DNA of 62,918 nucleotides, from contig JAFQIB010000086.1 of NCBI GenBank assembly GCA_017397765.1, positions 1 through 62,918 of the forward strand, in the 5' to 3' direction. The stretch comes from Clostridia bacterium. Lineage in GTDB: Bacteria; Bacillota; Clostridia; Christensenellales; Aristaeellaceae. The position numbers were made by a program, and so were the translations under genes. How positions within the stretch are numbered: position 1 is the stretch's first letter; each line of letters begins with the position of its first letter. The notes below the pieces were generated by a model that did no database searches, had not been told where the DNA came from, and was given only the letters and a program-made list of their open reading frames with translations. This document shows positions 42,280-49,179 of the stretch, piece after piece.

Positions 42280-43377
42280 TTGGACAACGAGATTCATTAT
42301 CTGGCATACGACCCCGAAGAACTCTGGAAGGAAATGATCGTCGCCTACGTTGAAGCGGGCGGCGATATTCTTTATCCGGGCGACGAAAAGGAAATGCTGC
42401 TGCGCGGCGTCCAGGCCATCGTTACTCAGGTCTTTGCTGGCGTAGATGCGGCCTTGAGGATGGACACCCTGCGCTATGCTGTGGGCGAATACCTGGACAT
42501 CTACGGCGAGAAGCGCAACTGCATCCGCATTCCTGCGGAGGCTGCGACCTGTACCGTGGAAATCAAATTCCGGGCCAGCGGCACGGCGAAAACCCTTGCC
42601 GCCGGTACGGCCCTGACCGCCGACGGCGAACATCTCTATCTGCTGACCGAGGCAGTGGAGCAGACCGGCTATGAGCAGACCATCAATGCCGAGGTGATTT
42701 GTCGGGAAACCGGCGGCCTTGGCAACGGCCTGCTTGCCGGTACGCAGATGCAATTCATGGTTCCGAATCCGGCGGTTCTCAGCGTATACGCCATCCGCGA
42801 TGCAAGCGGAGGCCAGGACGAGGAGGACGACGAGGTTTACCGCGAACGCATCCGCAACTTCGGCCTTATCAACACCACCACCGGCCCGCAGACGCAGTAT
42901 GAGAGCGCCGCAATGAACGTGACCAGCGAAATTCTGGACGCGCGGGCGCTCAACCTGGGCGCTGGCGTGGTCGGCATCTATCTGCTGCTGGCAAGCGACA
43001 CCGGCGCTGCGGCCATTCTGGACAGCGTGAGCGCCGCCCTGAATGCCCAGGACGTGCGACCGCTGACCGACACGGTGGAGGTATACCGCGCCACGCAGAT
43101 GCCATACGAGCTGAAAGTGCAGTATGCACAGGAGGCGGGCAGCAACATCACGACGGCCATTGGCGAGGCGGTGGAGGAATACCAGAAGTGGCAGGATGAA
43201 GAAATCGGCAGGGCCTTTAACCCTGACAAGCTGATGGCGATGCTCTACCAGGCAGGCGCGATCCGCGTTGTATGGGGCGACGGCAGCCATTTCAACAACG
43301 GCGCTGTGCAGTATACCACCATTGCCGAAAACGCCCATTGCAAGGGCAATATCACGCTGGCGGTGATGGCCACATGA
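42280..43377 (+). CDS. Baseplate protein J
   Basis: 365 residues. TTG 42280 was chosen because ACGGAGG lies 8 bp upstream. MLLRGVQAIVTQVFAGVDAALRM, ASGTAKTLAAGTALTA, DDEVYRERIRNF and GVVGIYLLLASD are the gpJ family landmarks. It forms the wedge with gpI. Confidence 0.92.
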   Translation: MDNEIHYLAYDPEELWKEMIVAYVEAGGDILYPGDEKEMLLRGVQAIVTQVFAGVDAALRMDTLRYAVGEYLDIYGEKRNCIRIPAEAATCTVEIKFRASGTAKTLAAGTALTADGEHLYLLTEAVEQTGYEQTINAEVICRETGGLGNGLLAGTQMQFMVPNPAVLSVYAIRDASGGQDEEDDEVYRERIRNFGLINTTTGPQTQYESAAMNVTSEILDARALNLGAGVVGIYLLLASDTGAAAILDSVSAALNAQDVRPLTDTVEVYRATQMPYELKVQYAQEAGSNITTAIGEAVEEYQKWQDEEIGRAFNPDKLMAMLYQAGAIRVVWGDGSHFNNGAVQYTTIAENAHCKGNITLAVMAT

Positions 43378-44285
43378 TCGACTTTACGATTCATCAGCTT
43401 TTCCCCGACTTCATTTTGGCCGACAAGAACGGCTACGCCATGGCAAAGGCCATTGAGCGGGCCTTGCAGATCATGTGCAGCACCATTCAGACGGGCGTTG
43501 ACAATCTGCAAGACATCGACAAAATGCCCGAATGGCGCTTGGATGAAATGGCCTGGGAGCTTGGTTGTCTGTATGACCACAATGCCAATATCGAAACTAA
43601 GCGGCGCTGGATCAAGGATGCAACGCCGCTTTATTCTGCCCTCGGCACGCCGCAGGCAATCTACAACTTCCTTGAGGGCTTCTTCGACCAGGTGGAGCTT
43701 GAGGAGCATTGGCAATACCCCGGCGAACCCTTCCATTTCCGCGTGACTGTTTCCGGCGAATGGAACGACGCAAACGAAGCATGGCTGCGCAGGGCCATCG
43801 AGGCCAGCAAGAATGTGCGCAGTGTGCTTGACGACATCGCCCTTGGCAGCGGTACAACGATCATCGTTTCCGGCGAGGGCGGCGTGCTGGCGCGGTACGG
43901 CCCGCCGCTGACCGGCGATGGGCTGTATGCCGGTACATACCCGGAGGAAAGCATCATCAGCAGGATTGCGGATGATGTTTACGTTATCGCCACGCGCGAG
44001 ACAAAGGGCCATGTATTCCCCTACCCGCAGGCAGGCACGCAGCCCGAAGAAACCACCGTCGGCGGCCTTGGCGAAAGCCGGATCACCGCCGCGCCGGTGG
44101 CGGAGGGACACGTTTTCCCGTACCCGGCCACAAGCGAGGAGGCGCAGGCAGGCACGCGCCCGGAGGTAAACACCATCGGCGCGATTGCCAACACCAGCGC
44201 ACAGACTGGAACCGACGGCAAGGCTACGGCCTTTTCGTACTCGCCATGCACGGACGAGAACCTGTGCGGAAGCGATGAAATCTAA
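43374..44285 (+). CDS. Tail protein I with extended C-terminus
   Basis: 303 residues from ATG 43374, overlapping gpJ. P2 gpI core in residues 1-155 (AIERALQIMCSTIQTGVDNL, LDEMAWELGCLYDH, RWIKDATPLYSALGTPQAIYN). After residue 160 a repeat-containing extension (GHVFPYPQAGTQPEE, GHVFPYPATSEEAQAG) follows that is not in P2 gpI. Confidence 0.88.
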   Translation: MIDFTIHQLFPDFILADKNGYAMAKAIERALQIMCSTIQTGVDNLQDIDKMPEWRLDEMAWELGCLYDHNANIETKRRWIKDATPLYSALGTPQAIYNFLEGFFDQVELEEHWQYPGEPFHFRVTVSGEWNDANEAWLRRAIEASKNVRSVLDDIALGSGTTIIVSGEGGVLARYGPPLTGDGLYAGTYPEESIISRIADDVYVIATRETKGHVFPYPQAGTQPEETTVGGLGESRITAAPVAEGHVFPYPATSEEAQAGTRPEVNTIGAIANTSAQTGTDGKATAFSYSPCTDENLCGSDEI

Positions 44286-44302
44286 CGGAGAGGAGGAAAA
44301 CC

Positions 44303-44608
44303 ATGCTGACGAATAGCGCCCTCAATTCGCTGCGCAATCATTTGAAAAACAATATTGCGTATGCACGATACAAAGTCGGCAGCACCTACTACCAGGCGGA
44401 AATCCAGACCGCCGAGGTGCTTGCTGATGGCCGTATCGCAGTAACCTTCATCATCGACCACACCGTAGCGGGCAACATCACCGTGACGGAAGTACAGCTT
44501 TTCGACCACAACGGTACGCTGTGGGCAAGCAAGGCCGAGAGCATCACGCGGAAGGATGCGCAGGAAGGTATTCTGTACCGTTTCCGCTTTACCATCATCG
44601 AAGAATGA
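44303..44608 (+). CDS. Tail/baseplate-associated protein, unknown
   Basis: 101 residues, beta-rich (RIAVTFIIDHTVAGNITVTEVQLFD), located between gpI and fibre genes, where phages with adhesins often carry a small fibre-joining protein. Confidence 0.6.
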   Translation: MLTNSALNSLRNHLKNNIAYARYKVGSTYYQAEIQTAEVLADGRIAVTFIIDHTVAGNITVTEVQLFDHNGTLWASKAESITRKDAQEGILYRFRFTIIEE

Positions 44609-44621
44609 GGAGGAATGACCC

Positions 44622-44906
44622 GTGGCCTTTAACCGCACCAAATGGCAGGATCACGTCGTCGAGCGCCCGAGGACTTTTACCGAAGTCACCAACGCCGACG
44701 GCAGCGTGACCCACACCCCTGCTCCTGGCGAAGTGCTGCAGCAGGGTACGCCTCAGAGCGCGACCAACTTCAACAACATTGAGGATGCCTTGCAGCATCT
44801 TTCGGTTGCGTTCGACATGTATTTCACCATCACGCAGGCCCAGCTCCGGGCGCAGGCTGACCGCATCGAGGAGCTTGAGACGCAGACTGCGACCCTGACC
44901 ACCTGA
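44622..44906 (+). CDS. Fibre-associated small protein
   Basis: 94 residues from GTG. FNRTKWQDHVVERPRTFTEV, GTPQSATNFNNIEDALQHLS and a C-terminal trimeric-type coiled coil (QAQLRAQADRIEELETQTA). This pattern is common just before tail-fibre genes in gut Clostridia phages. Confidence 0.7.
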   Translation: MAFNRTKWQDHVVERPRTFTEVTNADGSVTHTPAPGEVLQQGTPQSATNFNNIEDALQHLSVAFDMYFTITQAQLRAQADRIEELETQTATLTT

Positions 44907-44921
44907 TAAGGAGGACGCACC

Positions 44922-45428
44922 ATGAGCGATGAAATCAAGATGACCCCCGAAACCGGCATGACCGACGAGGAGATTGCCGAGCTGGAAAAGCAGCGCGAGG
45001 CCGCCAGGGAGGCCCGCCTTGCTCCCTTCAAGGCCCTGCGCCAGCGCATGGACGCCGGACTGCGCTATGCCGTAGCCAATGACGGCGTGACCGACGAGGA
45101 GTTGCTGACCATGAGCGCAGCGACGCCGGAATGGAAACCCGGCATGACCCTTGCAGTCGGCGATACCGTGATGCACGGCGGCAGCATGTTTGTCGTCATC
45201 CAGGCACACACCACGCAGGCCGGATGGGAACCCGGCACGGCTACCCAGTCCCTTTTCCGCCGCGTGCAGCAGGAGGGCAGCACCGAATGGCAGCCCGATA
45301 CCGACTACGCCACAGGTGCGGAATGCACCTACGAGGGCAGCACCTACACCTGTTTGCAGGGCCACACATCGCAGGCCGGATGGGAACCCCCGAACGTTCC
45401 TTCCCTGTGGAAACTCAAGACCGAATAA
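44922..45428 (+). CDS. Tail protein with two carbohydrate-binding (CBM5/12-like) modules
   Basis: 168 residues. After a helical N-terminus (LAPFKALRQRMDAGLRYAVA) two repeats follow, GDTVMHGGSMFVVIQAHTTQ-AGWEP and GAECTYEGSTYTCLQGHTSQ-AGWEPP, with Trp/Tyr residues in the positions used by chitin-binding CBM5/12. It probably binds host surface glycans next to the DGR-varied adhesin. Confidence 0.8.
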   Translation: MSDEIKMTPETGMTDEEIAELEKQREAAREARLAPFKALRQRMDAGLRYAVANDGVTDEELLTMSAATPEWKPGMTLAVGDTVMHGGSMFVVIQAHTTQAGWEPGTATQSLFRRVQQEGSTEWQPDTDYATGAECTYEGSTYTCLQGHTSQAGWEPPNVPSLWKLKTE

Positions 45429-45443
45429 GGAGGATAATGCAGC

Positions 45444-46664
45444 ATGAACAATTCCCCTCTGGAACAGCTTGCGCGTCAGTATGGCAACGTAGTGCAGTAT
45501 GACGCGAAAGGAAATCCGAGTATTTTCTGCAAATTCCCGAAGATGAAAAGCTCCGATCTGGACGCTTCCCTGCCGGATCACATCCACCCCGCTTTCGTCA
45601 TCAACAATGTTGAGGAGGACGCTATCCTGATCGGCAAGTACATGTCCTCCGAGCTGGAGGGCAACGGTACTCAGTATTCCCTCCCCAACATGCCCCCGCG
45701 CGTTTCCATGCACCATGACACGTTCTTGCAGAAGATGCGTGCCTTTGGCAACGGCGCATCCGGCATCACCATTGCCGACCACGGCTTTATGCTGCTGCTG
45801 GCCCACAAGAACGGGTGGGAGCCGCACGGCAATAATAACTGGGGATGCGACTACCGCGACGCTTCCCCCTGGGAGCTGGCGAAGAATTACACGGTCGGCA
45901 CGATTCGCTCTTTCCGTGGCTGGACTTACAACTGCATCAAGGCCCATACCTCCTCTGCGGAGCTGCTGCCCAGCGAAAGCCCCCTGTATTGGCAGAAGCA
46001 GAAACATGTAGGCGGCACGCCTGCGGCGGAAAGCCAGTACAACGCCGATAGCCAGTATCGCGGCTACAACACCCTGACCGGCAGCGGCCCCATTGACTGG
46101 TATCTCGGCAGCGATCCCGGCAACCTGTGTGACATCCAGGGCAATGCCTTTGAACAGGTATACGGTTTCCGTCTGGTCAACTGCGAAATCCAGATTCTCG
46201 GCGACAACAACAACGCCGCCGACGCGACCGCCGACTGTTCCGCCAACGGTGCGTGGAAAGCGATCCTGCCCAACAGGACCGACAACGGCTATACGCTGGT
46301 TGCTCCCGGCACTCCCGGCACGCTTCACTACACCTGGCAGAATAGCAAGATCACCATTGACACCGTGGAGCCTACCTTCGATGGCGAATATCGCGGCACT
46401 ACCTTCGCGTCCATGGGCGTGAACACGACCAATATTCCCTACATGCCCTCCATCATGTACGAGCTGGGCTTGGCTCCCATTCCTGGTACGACTGTTCAGG
46501 GATATTTCTATGTTCACATGACGCAGGACGAGCGCGTGGCGCGGCGCGGCGGCGGCTACCTCAGCACGTCCGGCGCGGGCATGGCTTATCTGGTTTGCTA
46601 CAGCCCGCGTTCCTACGCCGGCGCGCACTATGGCGGTCGCCCGCGCTCCCGTTTGAATCCCTGA
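45444..46664 (+). CDS. DGR target: tail adhesin with C-terminal C-type-lectin-like variable domain
   Basis: 406 residues. The N-terminal part (SSDLDASLPDHIHPAFVINN) is typical of DGR-varied tail proteins; residues 145-180 (YTVGTIRSFRGWTYNCIKAHTSS) insert a CBM5/12-like module similar to the preceding gene; the C-terminal half is lectin-like and ends in the variable repeat at residues 363-402. Ten residues (371, 373, 374, 377, 384, 386, 387, 391, 393, 395) correspond to AAY codons of the template and all ten have changed. It should lie at the tip of the tail and set receptor choice. Confidence 0.93.
   Translation: MNNSPLEQLARQYGNVVQYDAKGNPSIFCKFPKMKSSDLDASLPDHIHPAFVINNVEEDAILIGKYMSSELEGNGTQYSLPNMPPRVSMHHDTFLQKMRAFGNGASGITIADHGFMLLLAHKNGWEPHGNNNWGCDYRDASPWELAKNYTVGTIRSFRGWTYNCIKAHTSSAELLPSESPLYWQKQKHVGGTPAAESQYNADSQYRGYNTLTGSGPIDWYLGSDPGNLCDIQGNAFEQVYGFRLVNCEIQILGDNNNAADATADCSANGAWKAILPNRTDNGYTLVAPGTPGTLHYTWQNSKITIDTVEPTFDGEYRGTTFASMGVNTTNIPYMPSIMYELGLAPIPGTTVQGYFYVHMTQDERVARRGGGYLSTSGAGMAYLVCYSPRSYAGAHYGGRPRSRLNP
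46530..46651 (+). repeat. DGR variable repeat (VR)
   Basis: The 122 bp match the template repeat at 47196-47317. All 96 non-adenine template positions are identical; 15 of 26 adenines are replaced (G, T or C). The last 23 bp (GGCGGTCGCCCGCGCTCCCG region) hold no changed base and would be the IMH (initiation of mutagenic homing) end. Confidence 0.96.
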
Positions 46665-46685
46665 TCCCTGAAATCTGAACTCTGT

Positions 46686-46710
46686 GGGGGTGCGCGATAG
46701 CGCATCCCCC
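46686..46710. promoter_or_regulatory. Hairpin/cruciform with GATA loop downstream of the VR
   Basis: GGGGG-TGCGC (46686-46695), loop GATA, GCGCA-T-CCCCC (46700-46710) form a 10-bp GC-rich stem with one bulged T. It lies 34 bp past the VR. Phage DGRs such as BPP-1 need a hairpin with a GNRA/GRNA-type tetraloop just after the IMH for efficient target recognition; GATA fits GRNA. It also lies just before the avd start and could mask its translation start. Confidence 0.7.
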
Positions 46711-46721
46711 TTTCTGATGCT

Positions 46722-47135
46722 ATGAGCAATTTTAATGATGACGCCCTGCTGAATGGGCAATTTGCCCTGCAAAAGATCGACGATCTGCTGAACCGGGTGG
46801 ATAATGTGGTGAACAGATGGCCGCGCCTGTACAAAAATTCCTACGGCGAGAGGCTTTATAAGCTGCTGGCCGACATGGAAGAACTGTGCATTACTGCGGC
46901 GAAGAAGTACCACAAGAAAACCACCCTGCAAGAGCTGGACATCAAGAATGCCCAGGTGCGCATCCATATCCGCAGAATTGCCAAGACAACCTTCACGGAT
47001 AAGCGAGGCGAGAAGCGCGGCCTGATTACTCCGGGCCAGCATGAGGAATGGGTGCTTCTGAACATCGAGATCGGCAGGATCATCGGCGGATGGCTCAAGC
47101 AGCAGGCAGAGCGGAAAGAAGATGCCAAGGCATAA
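46722..47135 (+). CDS. avd: Avd, DGR accessory variability determinant
   Basis: 137 residues, basic, predicted four-helix bundle (KIDDLLNRVDNVVNRWPRLY, YKLLADMEELCITAAKKYHK, LDIKNAQVRIHIRRIAKT, WVLLNIEIGRIIGGWLKQ), in the usual place between target gene and template. Avd forms a pentameric barrel that binds the RT and the template RNA in BPP-1. The ATG has no good ribosome site: a GC-rich hairpin occupies that place. Confidence 0.9.
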   Translation: MSNFNDDALLNGQFALQKIDDLLNRVDNVVNRWPRLYKNSYGERLYKLLADMEELCITAAKKYHKKTTLQELDIKNAQVRIHIRRIAKTTFTDKRGEKRGLITPGQHEEWVLLNIEIGRIIGGWLKQQAERKEDAKA

Positions 47136-47726
47136 CGCCTTTGCATAGAGGGAATGCGCCGAGAATTGGCGGCCATTACTGCCACGGCCTTTTGTGAGCG
47201 CGTGGCGCGGCGCGGCGGCAACTACAACAACACGTCCAACGCGGGCATGGCTTATCTGAATTGCAACAACCCGCGTTCCAACGCCAACGCGAACTATGGC
47301 GGTCGCCCGCGCTCCCGATCACAGCGAGTGACCGGCACGTTACGAACGACCGGCAGCACAGAAACGGGAGGGGTGCATTTCCGTCCGGGAGGGTTTTCGT
47401 AATCGCTACGCGGGCGTGCGCGTTATAACGCGCATACATGCGTGATACGCGATAATATATCCCGGAAACAACACTCGTAACCTGCACCTATTGAGGAAAC
47501 ATGCAGATTACGAATCCCCATGAAGCGCCCGGAGGGGCGTAAGGCTATGGCTGCGTGCGGCTTATCCGATAGACGGGCTTGCCTGCCGGAAAGAAAGAGC
47601 AGCCTACGCCGAACGGGAGGTTTGCTGTCTGATGGCAGCAAAGTCGCTACGCGACCGATTTTGACAACTTCGCAGAATTTGGCAAAATCGCCATACGTCA
47701 CGCATGGTCGAAACGGAGGCGTGTCT
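47136..47726 (+). ncRNA. DGR template RNA region between avd and RT
   Basis: No credible coding frame other than accidental reading of TR. Besides TR it contains an 18-bp perfect palindrome TGCGCGTTATAACGCGCA (47417-47434) and a CGATTTTG/CAAAATCG hairpin (47656-47663, 47683-47690). In BPP-1 the RT needs RNA both upstream (avd end) and downstream of TR for priming, so this whole interval is likely functional RNA. Exact RNA ends cannot be read from sequence. Confidence 0.65.
47196..47317 (+). repeat. DGR template repeat (TR)
   Basis: 122 bp, noncoding copy of the VR with ten AAY codons in place of the variable codons. The template is transcribed, and adenines are miscopied by the RT while the cDNA is made; the product replaces the VR by mutagenic homing. 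TR lies between avd and RT, the commonest DGR layout. Confidence 0.96.
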
Positions 47727-48821
47727 TTGGAGAAGCTGCAACATCTGAAAGAACGCATCTGTTCCTTTGAGAACCTATATGCCGCATACGAGGACGCCGC
47801 GAAGGAAAAGCACTACCGCGAGGACGTGCTGGCATTCACCTTCAACCTTGAGGAGAACCTTTTCGATCTGCAAAAGGATCTGTTGGACGGCACATACACC
47901 GTCGGCCCGTACCGGGAGTTCTACGTCAAGTACCCCAAACCGCGCCTTATCATGGCGCTGGGGTTCCGGGATCGAGTGGTGCAATGGGCCATCTATCGTC
48001 AGCTCAACCCATACGCCGACAAGCGTTTTATTCAGCACAGCTACGGATGCAGGAAGAACAAAGGCACGCTCCCTGCGGCCCGCTGCCTGCTGAATTGGGT
48101 GCAGCTTATCAGCCGAAAGCCCGACACAAGGGATTGGGTGCTGATAAAGTGCGACGTATCGAAGTATTTCTACCGCGTGGATCACAAAATCGCCCTGGAT
48201 GTCTACCGGGACTACACGGACGACGAGTGGTTTCTGCGGCTGATGTCGGTGATCCTCAATAACCCGGACGTTCCCTTTGGATTGCCGCCGGGAGCCAGCG
48301 CGAACGACTGCCCGAAGGAGAAGCGGCTGTATGATGTGGGTATGCCGATTGGCAACCTGACCAGCCAGGAAACGGCAAACATCTATCTGAACCGGCTTGA
48401 CCAGTATTGCAAGCACATACTCGGCCTGCATTACTATGTTCGGTATATGGATGATTTCTGCATCCTGGTCAAAGGACGAGAAGAAGCACGACGGATCATG
48501 GCGCAGATTGATGTCTTTCTCAGGGACGAGCTGCACCTTGATCTTAGCCCAAAGAGCCAGATTGTCCCCGCTACACAGGGATGCGAATTTGTGGGTTATC
48601 GCGTAACGCCTCATGGACTGAGGCTGCGCAAGAAAACCATCCGCCATATCAAGAGCTGCCTCAAGCATATTTCGGAGCTTTACGCGGCCAACGCCATCAG
48701 CTATGACAGCGCAATGCAATCCTTGCAAAGCTACATGGGCATGACGGTCAACTGCAATGCCCATAGCGTGCGGCTGTGGATCGAGCGGAATATAGCTTTT
48801 CAGCGAAAGGAGGCGGCATAA
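47727..48821 (+). CDS. DGR reverse transcriptase
   Basis: 364 residues from TTG 47727, 7 bp after GGAGG; longer in-frame ATG starts lie inside the structured RNA. RT motifs: KYPKPRLIMALGFRDRVVQW, KCDVSKYFYRVDH, catalytic YYVRYMDDFCILV (YMDD) and CEFVGYRV. The motif 4 sequence IGNLTSQ matches the DGR hallmark [I/V/L]GxxxSQ, whereas retrons and group II introns have QGxxxSP. It makes adenine-mutagenised cDNA from the template RNA. Confidence 0.95.
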   Translation: MEKLQHLKERICSFENLYAAYEDAAKEKHYREDVLAFTFNLEENLFDLQKDLLDGTYTVGPYREFYVKYPKPRLIMALGFRDRVVQWAIYRQLNPYADKRFIQHSYGCRKNKGTLPAARCLLNWVQLISRKPDTRDWVLIKCDVSKYFYRVDHKIALDVYRDYTDDEWFLRLMSVILNNPDVPFGLPPGASANDCPKEKRLYDVGMPIGNLTSQETANIYLNRLDQYCKHILGLHYYVRYMDDFCILVKGREEARRIMAQIDVFLRDELHLDLSPKSQIVPATQGCEFVGYRVTPHGLRLRKKTIRHIKSCLKHISELYAANAISYDSAMQSLQSYMGMTVNCNAHSVRLWIERNIAFQRKEAA

Positions 48822-49069
48822 TGCTGCCGGATGCAAAAGAGCCGCCTGCAAAAGGGCGGCGTTTTTACGCCATCGACGAGAAGGACGACGGCACGGTAGA
48901 TGTTTACCTGATGCCGGACGTTACCATTTACCCCACGGAGGATGGATTCAGGGAATACGACATAAGCGTCCGTATCGTGCGCGGTGTGGTTCCCTGGGAC
49001 GGCTTGGAGGAAGATATACGCGCCCGGTTCCGGGCGTGGTGCGAGAGCGGAGAGGTGATAGACCTATGA
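48821..49069 (+). CDS. Small phage protein, unknown
   Basis: 82 residues overlapping the RT stop. YAIDEKDDGTVDVYLMPDVT is a beta-hairpin-like start; acidic C-terminus. Similar proteins stand in lysis regions of Clostridia prophages. Not assigned. Confidence 0.6.
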   Translation: MLPDAKEPPAKGRRFYAIDEKDDGTVDVYLMPDVTIYPTEDGFREYDISVRIVRGVVPWDGLEEDIRARFRAWCESGEVIDL

Positions 49070-49173
49070 AGATCAACATCCTGCATTTGCTGTGGATCGT
49101 CCCGCTCTGCGCAATGATCGGCTTCATGGCTGCCGCCATCATCTGTACAGGCAGCGACCGAGAAAGGCGGTGA
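49066..49173 (+). CDS. 35-residue single-span membrane peptide (DUF3789-like)
   Basis: ATG 49066 overlaps the previous stop by 4 bp. The peptide has one membrane span (LLWIVPLCAMIGFMAAAIIC) and a charged end (GSDRERR). Its location just before the endolysin suggests a lysis or spanin-like accessory role, which I infer only from place and shape. Confidence 0.6.
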   Translation: MKINILHLLWIVPLCAMIGFMAAAIICTGSDRERR

Positions 49174-49179
49174 CAACCA

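Noticed and set aside
47154-47402. An open frame across the template repeat that encodes the VR-like peptide
   Set aside because: It has no ribosome site and only reflects that TR is a copy of coding sequence; in DGRs TR is noncoding.
47727-48821. Reverse transcriptase as a group II intron or retron RT
   Set aside because: It lacks maturase and HNH domains, has IGNLTSQ rather than QGxxxSP, and is paired with Avd and a TR/VR pair.
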